DNA from: an uncultured Cuneatibacter sp.
GTDB lineage: Bacteria; Bacillota; Clostridia; Lachnospirales; Lachnospiraceae
DNA: 64,000 nucleotides
NCBI GenBank assembly: GCA_934234215.1
Contig: CAKQHB010000007.1
Span: 47,037-111,036 of the forward strand
Direction: 5' to 3'
The position numbers were made by a program, and so were the translations under genes. The notes beneath the pieces are model-generated. The model saw nothing but the letters and a program-made list of their open reading frames with translations. It made no database searches and had not been told where the DNA came from. Shown here piece after piece: positions 43,032-51,796 of the stretch; positions within the stretch are counted from its first letter, which is position 1, and each line of letters starts with the position of its first letter.

Positions 43032-43967
43032 ATGGAGTTAAGCTGGCTTTTGATGCAGAAGATCCTGTCTATGGCGCTCATGGTCATGCTGGGATTTGTT
43101 GCGACAAAGAAAAAGGTATTGAAGGAAGAGGATACGACTCCTCTTTCTGCAATCTGCCTGTATCTCGTATGCCCGTGTATGTTGATCAGTGCGTTTCAGA
43201 TGGAATTTTCCGTGGATAAGGTATGGAATCTGCTGCTTGTGACAGCAGCGGCGATCGTTGTGCATATCTTCTACATTGTGCTGACGAGCATTGTCGGAAA
43301 AAAGCTGAATCTGAAACCGGTTCAGAAGGCATCTCTGGTGTATTCCAATGCCGGAAATCTGATCATTCCCATTGTCAGCTCAGTGCTGAGCGTGGAGAGT
43401 GTCTTTTATGCATGTGCCTTTATCGTGATCCAGAACTGTCTGTTCTGGACCCACGGCATCATTGTGATGGGAGATAGGAGTCAGGTCAATTTAAAGAAGA
43501 TCATTATGAACCCGAACATTATCGCGATTGTCATCGGACTGGGGCTGTTCTTTGCGAGAGTCACCCTTCCGATGCCGATTGCAGATGCGCTGTCCTCGGT
43601 GGGCGGCATGATCGGACCGATGAGTATGCTGATCGTCGGTATGATCATGGCATCTGCAGATCTGAAAGCAGTCTTTTCGGACAAGCGCGCGTATCTCGTA
43701 TGCGCAGGCAGATTGCTGATCTATCCGTTCCTTGTGATCCTGCTGTTCTGGATCAGTCATGTGACGGTACTGCTTCCCCAGACAAAGGAACTGTATCTTG
43801 TGACATTCCTCGCAGCGGCAGCGCCGTCTGCATCTACTGTTGTACAGGCAGCAAAGCTGTATCACAAGGATGCGGCAGGCGCCAGTGTGATCAATGTGAT
43901 GTCCGTGGTACTGTGCATCATCACGATGCCGGTTATGATCTATCTGTATCAGTTGTTCTTATATTAA
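43032..43967 (+). CDS. AEC family transporter
   Basis: A 311-residue membrane protein with about ten hydrophobic segments, matching the auxin efflux carrier (AEC) family. MALMVMLGFVATKKKVL at the N-terminus, YSNAGNLIIPIV with the helix-breaking asparagine-proline region, and AAAPSASTVVQAAKLY in the second half are typical. Bacterial members move malate or other small acids; the substrate here is unknown. It lies 27 bases after aspS and is ended by a terminator before the folate cluster. Confidence 0.9.
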   Translation: MELSWLLMQKILSMALMVMLGFVATKKKVLKEEDTTPLSAICLYLVCPCMLISAFQMEFSVDKVWNLLLVTAAAIVVHIFYIVLTSIVGKKLNLKPVQKASLVYSNAGNLIIPIVSSVLSVESVFYACAFIVIQNCLFWTHGIIVMGDRSQVNLKKIIMNPNIIAIVIGLGLFFARVTLPMPIADALSSVGGMIGPMSMLIVGMIMASADLKAVFSDKRAYLVCAGRLLIYPFLVILLFWISHVTVLLPQTKELYLVTFLAAAAPSASTVVQAAKLYHKDAAGASVINVMSVVLCIITMPVMIYLYQLFLY

Positions 43968-43982
43968 AAATAGCTGCAATCA

Positions 43983-44019
43983 AACAGAGCTGTCGAAAAT
44001 TCTTTGGCAGCTCTGTTTT
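43983..44019 (+). terminator. Intrinsic terminator after the AEC transporter gene
   Basis: Stem AACAGAGCTG (43983-43992) and CAGCTCTGTT (44008-44017), then T-run to 44019. Confidence 0.8.
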
Positions 44020-44067
44020 CGTAACCATAGGAATATGTGGAAATCGAAAGTCAAATAGAAAGCGAGT

Positions 44068-45402
44068 GTGGAAAACGTGACCTATCAGGAAGCAATGGAA
44101 TATCTGGAGCGGCAGCAGAGCCGCGGTATGGTGCTGGGATTGGAGGTGATCCGAAGTCTCATGCATCGTCTGGGAGATCCGCAGGATCGGGTGAAATTTA
44201 TTCATGTGGCAGGAACGAACGGAAAGGGTTCTGTCTGTGCCTTTTTAAATTCGGTTTTGATGCAGGCGGGGTATCGGGTCGGACGTTTTCTGTCACCGGC
44301 GGTTTTCGGCTTTTGTGAGCAGATCCAGATCGACAGCCAGTGGATTCCGGAACTGGCGGTGGGACGTCTGATGGAGCAGATCAGGACAGCGGTGGAAGAG
44401 ATGGAAGCCGCCGGGGAAGGCACGCCCACCATGTATGAGCTGGTGACAGCGATGGCTTTTCTCGCGTTTGCGGAATATGGCTGTGAATATGTGGTGCTGG
44501 AGACCGGACTGGGCGGAGATGAGGATGCAACGAATGTAGTGACGACCACTGTGTGCTCCGTGCTGACTTCCATCAGTCTCGATCATACACGGATTCTGGG
44601 CGAGACATTGGCAGAGATCGCAGGACACAAAGCCGGAATTTTCAAGCCGGGTGTGCCGGTGGTGGCAGTCAGACCGGAGGACGAAGGGGCAGCAGAAGTG
44701 ATCCGGCGGCATGCGGAGGAGCTGAATTGTCCGCTGCATTGGGTGATGCCGGGAACATATTTTGAGAAGAAACGCACTGCCAGAGGGCGGATTATCCAGT
44801 ACGATACGATGGATTATCAGATCGCGCTGGAGGGCACGTATCAGGTGGAAAACAGCGCAGTGGCAGCGGAGACGGTGAGACAGCTGAGAGGGCGGGACAT
44901 TCAGATCAAAGAGATGGCATTTCAAAATGGCATGACGCTTGCAAGGTGGCACGGACGCATGGAAATCCTGCACAGAGATCCCCTTGTGATTGCGGACGGA
45001 GCGCACAATCCGGCGGGGGCAAAAGCCCTTGCGGACAGTTTGGAAAAGGATTTTACAAACACCCGTTTTCTCGCTATAATAGGCATATTAAAGGATAAAA
45101 ATTACCGGCAGGTACTAAAGACACTGTTGCCGCATGTGGGACAGATCTATGCCATCACACCGGACAGTCCGCGGGCGCTTTCTGCAAAAGAACTGGCGCA
45201 GACAGCGGAGGAGCTGGCGATGGAAGGGGGACTTTCCGTGACCGTGCATCTTTCGGCGGATGTGTCGGAGGCAGTCAGACTGGCGGCAGCGGAAGCGGAA
45301 CAGCTTCAGGCAGCCGGGGAGGAGACCGGTGTACTGGCATGTGGATCCCTGTATTATCTGGGAGATCTGATGCGGCAGGTACAGGAAGTCTTTCCTGCAT
45401 GA
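44068..45402 (+). CDS. folC: Folylpolyglutamate synthase/dihydrofolate synthase
   Basis: A 444-residue Mur-ligase-like enzyme that adds glutamate to dihydropteroate and folates. The ATP loop is HVAGTNGKGSVCAF, and ETGLGGDEDATNVV, SISLDHTRILG and ADGAHNPAGAKAL are conserved FolC segments. It starts with GTG at 44068 with only a weak ribosome binding site; a GTG at 44077 is possible. It opens the folate cluster folC-folE-folP-folBK. Confidence 0.95.
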   Translation: MENVTYQEAMEYLERQQSRGMVLGLEVIRSLMHRLGDPQDRVKFIHVAGTNGKGSVCAFLNSVLMQAGYRVGRFLSPAVFGFCEQIQIDSQWIPELAVGRLMEQIRTAVEEMEAAGEGTPTMYELVTAMAFLAFAEYGCEYVVLETGLGGDEDATNVVTTTVCSVLTSISLDHTRILGETLAEIAGHKAGIFKPGVPVVAVRPEDEGAAEVIRRHAEELNCPLHWVMPGTYFEKKRTARGRIIQYDTMDYQIALEGTYQVENSAVAAETVRQLRGRDIQIKEMAFQNGMTLARWHGRMEILHRDPLVIADGAHNPAGAKALADSLEKDFTNTRFLAIIGILKDKNYRQVLKTLLPHVGQIYAITPDSPRALSAKELAQTAEELAMEGGLSVTVHLSADVSEAVRLAAAEAEQLQAAGEETGVLACGSLYYLGDLMRQVQEVFPA

Positions 45403-45446
45403 GCAGGGGATAGAAAATACCGGCAGTGAGCCTTTTGGAGGAGCAT

Positions 45447-46001
45447 ATGGATCAGGAGAAAATCAAAAAAGGCGTGCGTTTGATTCTGGAAGGGATCGGG
45501 GAAGATCCCGACAGAGAAGGTCTGGTGGAAACACCGGATCGAGTCGCGCGGATGTATGAGGAAATTTACGGTGGTCTGACGGAGGATGCAACCGGGCATT
45601 TGTCCCGGACATTTGATGTGGAGAACGACTGCCAGATGATTCTGGAAAAAGATATTACGATGTATTCCACCTGCGAGCATCATTTGCTTCCGTTTTATGG
45701 TGTGGTGCATATTGCATACATTCCGAAGGAGCGGGTTGTTGGCCTGAGCAAGCTGGCGCGTACCGTGGAAGTATTTGCCCGCAGACCGCAGGTGCAGGAG
45801 CGTCTGACAACGCAGATTGCGGATGCACTGGTGGAGTCGTTAGATCCGGCTGGTGTCATGGTTGTGATCGAGGCGGAGCACATGTGCATGACCATGCGCG
45901 GTGTGAAAAAGCCCGGAGCAAAGACGATGACCTATGTGTGCAGAGGAGAGTTCCTCGATAGACCGGAGCTGCAGCAGAATGTCTTTCAGCAGATTGCGTG
46001 A
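45447..46001 (+). CDS. folE: GTP cyclohydrolase I
   Basis: A 184-residue GTP cyclohydrolase I, the first step of tetrahydrofolate synthesis (GTP to dihydroneopterin triphosphate). Zinc ligands are in MYSTCEHHLLPFYG and the later CMTMRGVKKPG; the substrate pocket has LSKLARTVEVFARRPQVQERLT in two parts. The ATG at 45447 has GGAGG 6 bases upstream; a GTG at 45426 would add seven residues covering that site. Confidence 0.97.
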   Translation: MDQEKIKKGVRLILEGIGEDPDREGLVETPDRVARMYEEIYGGLTEDATGHLSRTFDVENDCQMILEKDITMYSTCEHHLLPFYGVVHIAYIPKERVVGLSKLARTVEVFARRPQVQERLTTQIADALVESLDPAGVMVVIEAEHMCMTMRGVKKPGAKTMTYVCRGEFLDRPELQQNVFQQIA

Positions 46002-46050
46002 AATTAAGGGAAACATTCGCCGCAGGTAGGGTGCGAAAGGATAGAGAAAA

Positions 46051-46863
46051 ATGAAAATTGGAAACAGAGAGTTTGACTGCAGCGGGAAACATACGTATGT
46101 TATGGGAATCCTGAATGTGACACCGGATTCTTTTTCCGACGGCGGCAAATGGAACCACATGGATCAGGCGCTGTTTCATGCAGAGGAGATGATCCGGGAT
46201 GGCGCTGATCTGTTGGATATCGGCGGTGAGTCCACAAGACCGGGCTACACAAAGGTCAGCGACGGGGAGGAGATTGACCGGGTAGCGCCGGTGCTTTATG
46301 CGCTGAAAAGCCGGTTTGATATCCCGTTGTCGGTGGATACGTACAAATCACAGGTAGCTGCTGCGGCAGTGGAGGCAGGAGCGGATCTGATCAACGATAT
46401 CTGGGGCTTTCAGTACGACCCGGAGATGGCGCTGGTGGCAGCAGGAGCGAAGGTACCGTGCTGTCTGATGCACAACCGCAAAGAAGCTGTGTACAGCGAT
46501 TATCTGCGGGATGTGCAGGCGGATCTGCGGGAGTCAATTCGTCTGGCAAAGCAGGCGGGACTTGCGGACGACCAGATTATGCTGGATCCCGGCATTGGAT
46601 TTGCGAAGAGCTATGAGCAGAATCTGGAGCTGTTAAAGCATCTGGAGGTTGTGACCGAGCTGGGTTATCCGGTGCTGCTGGGCACCTCCCGCAAGTCGGT
46701 CATCGGGCTGACGCTGGATCTGCCGGTGACAGAGCGGGAAGAAGGAACGCTTGCAACGAGCGTATACGGCGCGATGAAGGGCATGGCATTTGTCCGCGTC
46801 CACAATGTAAAAGCAAATGTGCGGGCATTGCGGATGTTAGAGAAGATTGAACTTTGTCCATAA
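46051..46863 (+). CDS. folP: Dihydropteroate synthase
   Basis: A 270-residue dihydropteroate synthase joining p-aminobenzoate to hydroxymethyl-dihydropterin pyrophosphate; the target of sulfonamides in the family. Conserved segments: MGILNVTPDSFSDGGKW, DIGGESTRPGYTKV, INDIWGF, LDPGIGFAKS and LGTSRKSVIG. All key loops are present. AAAGGAT lies upstream of the ATG. It sits between folE and folBK. Confidence 0.97.
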   Translation: MKIGNREFDCSGKHTYVMGILNVTPDSFSDGGKWNHMDQALFHAEEMIRDGADLLDIGGESTRPGYTKVSDGEEIDRVAPVLYALKSRFDIPLSVDTYKSQVAAAAVEAGADLINDIWGFQYDPEMALVAAGAKVPCCLMHNRKEAVYSDYLRDVQADLRESIRLAKQAGLADDQIMLDPGIGFAKSYEQNLELLKHLEVVTELGYPVLLGTSRKSVIGLTLDLPVTEREEGTLATSVYGAMKGMAFVRVHNVKANVRALRMLEKIELCP

Positions 46864-46881
46864 AAATCAGAGGAGTACAGA

Positions 46882-47712
46882 ATGGATCAGATACGAATCA
46901 GAGAATTGCAGATATTTGCCAGGCATGGCGTTCATCCGGAGGAGACACGTCTTGGACAGATGTTTATTCTGAATGTCTGGATGGAACAGTCTTTATCAAA
47001 GGCTGGAAAGCACGATGATCTGGATGCATCGGTGAGCTATTCCGATGCCGCCAGAAAGATTCAGGTGTGGGTGACGGAAGAAAACTTTCAGCTCATCGAG
47101 GCAGTGGCAGAAAAAGTGGCAGACCGTCTGCTTGCTGAGTGGCCGTCCATCCGCAGCGTGACCGTAGAAGTGAAGAAGCCTTCTGCACCGGTGGGACTGG
47201 TGGTGGAGGATGTGTCTGTCAAGCTCACCCGCAGCTGGCATCGGGCATTTGTAGGACTGGGATCCAATCTGGGAGACAAGGATGGGTATCTGAATCTGGG
47301 ACTTTCGGTGCTGCGGGAAGATCCCCGTATCCGGGTCAAAAAGGTGTCTTCCTTCCTCACAACAGAGCCGTGGGGCGTAACAGACCAGGATGAATTCCGC
47401 AATGCGGCGGCAGAGATCGAGACGACGCTGGAGCCGGAAGAATTGTTGGATGTGTTACAGAAGGCGGAGCAGGATGCAAACCGCGAGCGTCTCATTCACT
47501 GGGGACCGCGGACGCTGGATCTGGATCTGTTGTTTTATGACAACGAAGTATTTGATACGGAACGGCTGATCGTGCCGCATCCGGAAATCTGCGGCAGAGC
47601 CTTTGTGCTGGAGCCGATGGCAGAGATCGCACCGGGATTTCATCACCCGGCAAACGGAAAAACAATGAAGGAATTGCTGGCGCAGCTGCAAAGTGCGGAG
47701 GGAAGTAAATGA
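46882..47712 (+). CDS. folBK: Fused dihydroneopterin aldolase / hydroxymethyldihydropterin pyrophosphokinase
   Basis: A 276-residue fusion. Residues ~1-118 are FolB (IRELQIFARHGVHPEE, then SYSDAARKI and VTVEVKKPSAPVG). Residues ~122-276 are FolK (VGLGSNLGDKDGYL, then GPRTLDLDLLFYDNEVFD and PHPEICGRAFVLEPMAEIAP in one run). Together they turn dihydroneopterin into hydroxymethyl-dihydropterin pyrophosphate for FolP. This fusion is common in Clostridia. Its stop codon overlaps the pheA start. Confidence 0.97.
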   Translation: MDQIRIRELQIFARHGVHPEETRLGQMFILNVWMEQSLSKAGKHDDLDASVSYSDAARKIQVWVTEENFQLIEAVAEKVADRLLAEWPSIRSVTVEVKKPSAPVGLVVEDVSVKLTRSWHRAFVGLGSNLGDKDGYLNLGLSVLREDPRIRVKKVSSFLTTEPWGVTDQDEFRNAAAEIETTLEPEELLDVLQKAEQDANRERLIHWGPRTLDLDLLFYDNEVFDTERLIVPHPEICGRAFVLEPMAEIAPGFHHPANGKTMKELLAQLQSAEGSK

Positions 47713-48851
47713 TGGTCAGAGATTTGAGTGAGATCCGGGAAGAGATCGACCGCCTGGACAAAGAAATTGTATCCTGTTATGAGCAGAGAATGGATCTGGT
47801 GCGTCAGGTAGCGGCTTACAAGATCGCCACCGGCAAGCAGGTGTTGGACAGCAGCAGAGAAAAACAGAAGTTAGAGACATTGGGCGGTTTGGCAAAAAAT
47901 GATTTTGACCGGCAGGCGGTGCAGGAGATCTTTACACAGCTCATGGCGATCAGCCGCAAGTCCCAGTATCAGATGCTGGCGGCAAAGGGCATGTCTACCC
48001 CGCTTCCCTGTACGCTGACAGACAAACTGGTGGATGGTCCGGTGAGAGTTGTTTTTCAGGGCGTGGAAGGCGCATACGGACACGCAGCGATGCTGCAGTA
48101 TTTTGGGGAAGCTGTGGACTTTTATCATGTGAAGCAGTTCCGGGATGTCATGGAAGAAGTGGCAGCGGGACGGGCTGATTTTGGTGTGCTGCCCATCGAA
48201 AATTCCAGTGCCGGAATGGTCAGTGATGTGTATGATCTGCTGGTGGAATATCACAATGTTATCGCAGCTGAGACGGATCTGAAGGTGCAGCATGCGCTCC
48301 TCGGACTGCCGGGAGCAACGGTGGAAGACATTCGCACTGTCTATTCTCACCCCCAGGGACTCATGCAGTGTGGAAAGTTTTTGAGAGAGCATGGCGACTG
48401 GAAGCGGATCAGTCTGGAGAATACCGCAGTCAGTGCAAAGCGCGTCATTTCCGATGGAGATAAGACGCAGGCAGCGATTGCCAGTCCGACAGCGGCGAAG
48501 TTATATGGATTGGAGATCCTGGCACATCCGGTGAATGACAATCCGTTAAATACGACCCGCTTTATTATCATCCGCAAAGACCCGGTCTACAGCAGGGATG
48601 CAGACAAAGTGAGCATCTGCTTTGAGATCGAGCATACGAGCGGAAGTCTGTATAACGTCTTTTCCCACTTCACGTTCAACCATATCAATATGACGAAGAT
48701 CGAGGCGAGACCGGTGCCGGAGCGCCCGTTTGAGTATCGTTTTTATATTGATGTGGAGGGAAGTCTGGATAGTCCGCAGATGCAAAATGCGCTGTACGGC
48801 ATTCAGGCAGAGGTTCTGAAGTTTCAAATCCTTGGAAGTTATTGCAGATAA
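47709..48851 (+). CDS. pheA: Bifunctional chorismate mutase / prephenate dehydratase
   Basis: A 380-residue P-protein of phenylalanine synthesis. Residues ~1-90 are an AroQ chorismate mutase (IREEIDRLDKEIVSCYEQRMDLVRQVAAYK in two parts). Residues ~110-285 are prephenate dehydratase (FQGVEGAYGHAAMLQYF, LPIENSSAGMVSDVYDLL, NTTRFIIIRK). The rest is a regulatory ACT domain with KIEARPVPERPFEY, matching the ESRP phenylalanine site loosely. GGAGGGAA is upstream, and the ATG overlaps the folBK stop, so an aromatic amino acid gene is coupled to the folate cluster. Confidence 0.95.
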   Translation: MMVRDLSEIREEIDRLDKEIVSCYEQRMDLVRQVAAYKIATGKQVLDSSREKQKLETLGGLAKNDFDRQAVQEIFTQLMAISRKSQYQMLAAKGMSTPLPCTLTDKLVDGPVRVVFQGVEGAYGHAAMLQYFGEAVDFYHVKQFRDVMEEVAAGRADFGVLPIENSSAGMVSDVYDLLVEYHNVIAAETDLKVQHALLGLPGATVEDIRTVYSHPQGLMQCGKFLREHGDWKRISLENTAVSAKRVISDGDKTQAAIASPTAAKLYGLEILAHPVNDNPLNTTRFIIIRKDPVYSRDADKVSICFEIEHTSGSLYNVFSHFTFNHINMTKIEARPVPERPFEYRFYIDVEGSLDSPQMQNALYGIQAEVLKFQILGSYCR

Positions 48852-48913
48852 TATACATAGATTTGATTTAGATTTAACATTGGTTTTGTATACATAGAGA
48901 GATGGAGAATTTT

Positions 48914-50215
48914 ATGAAGGAAGAAATGAAGCTTCCGGAAGTCGGAAGTCTGATCCTATACCGGGAAGTACCGGAGAAACATATTTTACAGGATATGCTG
49001 GAACTGTCTTATCTGGCAGAGGCTGGTGTGCAGGATGAAGAGCTGCTGGCGCTGTGTCTGCAGGAACTGACAGAGCTGGCGGCACATTATGGACTGCAGG
49101 GCAATCTGTGGCACGCCTATCTGGCATATGTGCTGGCAAATCACGAAAATGCATTTTCCAGAGCCTGTGAGATCACAGGTCCGGCAGAAGGCAGCATCAA
49201 TGCGCTGGCACTGCATGATTTTGCAATTTTCCGCCAGTGGTTGTCTCTGGATATCGCAGAGCTTGGCAGAGCCCACGGCAGCGAGCTGATGGAAGTGGCA
49301 GCAAACTTTGTTCCCACAAAGAAAGACACGTTTGCATTTAACCACCGCATTCGCGATCGTATCTGCCAGCTGGCGATGAACCTGGCAGCCTGTGCCGATG
49401 AGAAATCGATCTACGATCAGGTGACATCGTTCTATAAGGACTTTGGTGTTGGCAAGTTCGGTCTGCACAAAGCGTTCCGCATTGAGCATCCGGAGGGAGG
49501 TGCAGTGGAAGTTGCACCGATCACCTGCACCGAGCATGTGCATCTGGATCAGCTCATTGGCTATGAGATCCAGAAGCAGAAGATCATCGAGAATACTGAG
49601 AACTTTGTACAGGGCAAAGAGGCGAACAACTGTCTGCTGTTCGGTGATGCCGGAACCGGTAAGTCCACCAGCGTCAAGGCAATCCTGAATCAGTATTACG
49701 ATCAGGGACTTCGTATGATCGAGGTGTATAAGCATCAGTTTCAGGATCTGTCCGCAGTGCTGGCACAGGTGAAGAACCGCAACTATAAATTCATCATCTT
49801 CATGGACGATCTGTCTTTTGAAGAGTTTGAGATCGAATATAAATATCTGAAGGCTGTGATCGAGGGCGGCCTGGAGCGCAAGCCGGACAATGTTCTGATC
49901 TACGCGACATCCAATCGCCGTCATCTCATCAAAGAGAGCTTTCAGGATAAGGCACAGCTTTCCGACGAACTGCATGTCAACGACACCGTGCAGGAAAAGC
50001 TGTCTCTCGTGGCACGCTTCGGCGTGACGATCTATTTTGGAAAGCCGGATAAAAAGGAATTCCAGAAGATCGTGCGGGGACTGGCAGAGGAAGCACACCT
50101 TTCGGTGGAGGAAGACGTTTTGTTTGCAGAGGCAAATAAATGGGAGCTGAGTCACGGCGGACTGTCCGGCCGTACGGCGAAGCAGTTTATTACATATATG
50201 AAGGGCAGAGAGTAA
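48914..50215 (+). CDS. DUF815 family AAA ATPase
   Basis: A 433-residue protein. The C-terminal half is an AAA ATPase of the DUF815 type with Walker A FGDAGTGKSTSVKA near residue 240, Walker B FIIFMDDLSFEEFE and sensor-like YATSNRRHLIKESF. The N-terminal ~190 residues are helical with no recognised domain. ATP-dependent function unknown. The ATG at 48914 has GGAG 6 bases upstream; the ATG at 48902 (four more residues) is possible. It precedes ppx and ppk in one run. Confidence 0.85.
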   Translation: MKEEMKLPEVGSLILYREVPEKHILQDMLELSYLAEAGVQDEELLALCLQELTELAAHYGLQGNLWHAYLAYVLANHENAFSRACEITGPAEGSINALALHDFAIFRQWLSLDIAELGRAHGSELMEVAANFVPTKKDTFAFNHRIRDRICQLAMNLAACADEKSIYDQVTSFYKDFGVGKFGLHKAFRIEHPEGGAVEVAPITCTEHVHLDQLIGYEIQKQKIIENTENFVQGKEANNCLLFGDAGTGKSTSVKAILNQYYDQGLRMIEVYKHQFQDLSAVLAQVKNRNYKFIIFMDDLSFEEFEIEYKYLKAVIEGGLERKPDNVLIYATSNRRHLIKESFQDKAQLSDELHVNDTVQEKLSLVARFGVTIYFGKPDKKEFQKIVRGLAEEAHLSVEEDVLFAEANKWELSHGGLSGRTAKQFITYMKGRE

Positions 50216-50239
50216 ACATCCGAATGGAGGGAAAAATAA

Positions 50240-51775
50240 ATGCCGGCTTACTATGCAGCTATTGATGTAGGATCGTATGAACTGGAATTAAGTATTTACG
50301 AGATTTCCGCGAAAAACGGAATCAAACGCATCGATCAGGTGCGCCATGTGCTGAGTCTTGGCAGCGACACCTATGTAGATGGTGAGATTTCGTATCAGAC
50401 CGTCAACGAGATGTGTCAGGTGCTGAGTGATTTTTCCAGAGTCATGAAGGAGTATCAGATCACGGAATATCAGGCGTGCGCCACCAGTGCTGTGCGTGAG
50501 GCGAAGAATAAGATCCGCGTGCTGGATCAGATTCGCATTCGTACCGGATTGGAGGTGCGGGTTCTGAGCAATTCCGAGCAGCGCTTTCTGTCCTACGAGG
50601 CAGTGGCGGCAGCCGGAGCGCCCTTTGAGACACTGGTTGGAACCGGTACGGCAATCGTGGATGTGGGCAGCGGCAGTTTGCAGATCTCGCTGTACGATGC
50701 GGGCAAGCTGCAGGTGACGCAGAACATCAAGCTGGGTGCACTGCGTATCCGTGAGATGCTTTCCGATGTGGAGAGCAGTCCATCGGAAAAGGCGCGGATG
50801 TTCAGAGAGCTGATCGACAACGATGTGCAGACGTTCCGCAAGCTGTATTTGAATGACCGTCACATTCGCAATATCATCGGTGTTGGCGACAGCATTGAGC
50901 TGCTGGCAAATCGGATGCTGCATGGAGAAGAAAAAGATGCACAGATTTCTGCAGAGCAGTTCCGTGGCTATTATGCACCGTTTCTGACTTATTCGACCTA
51001 TGATCTGGCAAAGAAATATGACCTGTCGGAAGAACAGATCTCCGTGATCTTCCCGGCGCTGATGTGCTATGATCGTGTTCTGGAAACGACAGGTGCAGAT
51101 ACGGTCTGGATTCCCGGTACGAATCTGTGTGATGGTATTGTGGCAGACTACGCGATCTACAAGAAGCTGATCGCTCTGAACCACGATTTCACGGAGGACA
51201 TTCTGGAATCCGCACGAAATATCAACCGCCGTTATCAGGGCAGTGAGGCTCATGGCAAGGCATTGGAGAAGAATGTGTGCGCTCTGTTTGATGCCATGAA
51301 GAAATATCACGGCATGGGCAAGCGGGAGAGACTGCTGCTGCAGCTGGCAGCGATCCTGCACGATTGCGGTAAGTATATCAACATGAATCAGTCTGCAGAG
51401 TGCTCCTACAGCATTATTATGGCAACAGAGATCATCGGACTGTCCCACAGAGAGCGGGAGATCGTGGCAAATGTCGTTCGCTGCAACAATCTGGAGCATG
51501 CAGATTATGACGAGCTGTCGGCTGAGATGGACGATGAGATGTGCAGACTTGTCACAAAGCTGACGGCGATCCTGCGCATCGGCAATGCATTGGACCGCAG
51601 CCACAAGCAGAAGTTCAAGGACATTCAGATCTCGTTTAAGAATCAGGAAATGGTCATCACGACAAAGTCCGGTGCGGATATCCGTCTGGAACAGGGCTTG
51701 TTTGAACGAAAGGCAGATTTCTTTGAGGAAGTATACGGAATCCGCCCGGCACTGCGCAGAGCAGGAGAAAAATAA
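50240..51775 (+). CDS. ppx: Ppx/GppA phosphatase with C-terminal HD domain
   Basis: A 511-residue protein. Residues ~1-300 are the actin-like Ppx/GppA fold (AAIDVGSYELELSIYEI, ATSAVREAKN, AIVDVGSGSLQISLYD), which removes phosphate from polyphosphate or pppGpp. Residues ~320-490 carry an HD domain (LQLAAILHDCGKYINMNQ, then EREIVANVVRCNN). This two-part layout is normal for the longer members. It is 21 bases before ppk, so polyphosphate breakdown and synthesis genes are coupled. GGAGGG precedes the ATG. Confidence 0.9.
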   Translation: MPAYYAAIDVGSYELELSIYEISAKNGIKRIDQVRHVLSLGSDTYVDGEISYQTVNEMCQVLSDFSRVMKEYQITEYQACATSAVREAKNKIRVLDQIRIRTGLEVRVLSNSEQRFLSYEAVAAAGAPFETLVGTGTAIVDVGSGSLQISLYDAGKLQVTQNIKLGALRIREMLSDVESSPSEKARMFRELIDNDVQTFRKLYLNDRHIRNIIGVGDSIELLANRMLHGEEKDAQISAEQFRGYYAPFLTYSTYDLAKKYDLSEEQISVIFPALMCYDRVLETTGADTVWIPGTNLCDGIVADYAIYKKLIALNHDFTEDILESARNINRRYQGSEAHGKALEKNVCALFDAMKKYHGMGKRERLLLQLAAILHDCGKYINMNQSAECSYSIIMATEIIGLSHREREIVANVVRCNNLEHADYDELSAEMDDEMCRLVTKLTAILRIGNALDRSHKQKFKDIQISFKNQEMVITTKSGADIRLEQGLFERKADFFEEVYGIRPALRRAGEK

Positions 51776-51796
51776 AACACGGAGGGGTTAGCAGCT

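Noticed and set aside
48986..50155. A 389-codon open frame on the minus strand opposite the DUF815 ATPase
   Set aside because: Antisense shadow; rich in Cys, His and Leu as expected for a mirrored frame.
50288..51604. A 438-codon open frame on the minus strand opposite ppx
   Set aside because: It mirrors a complete Ppx/GppA-HD gene and has no ribosome binding site or domain.
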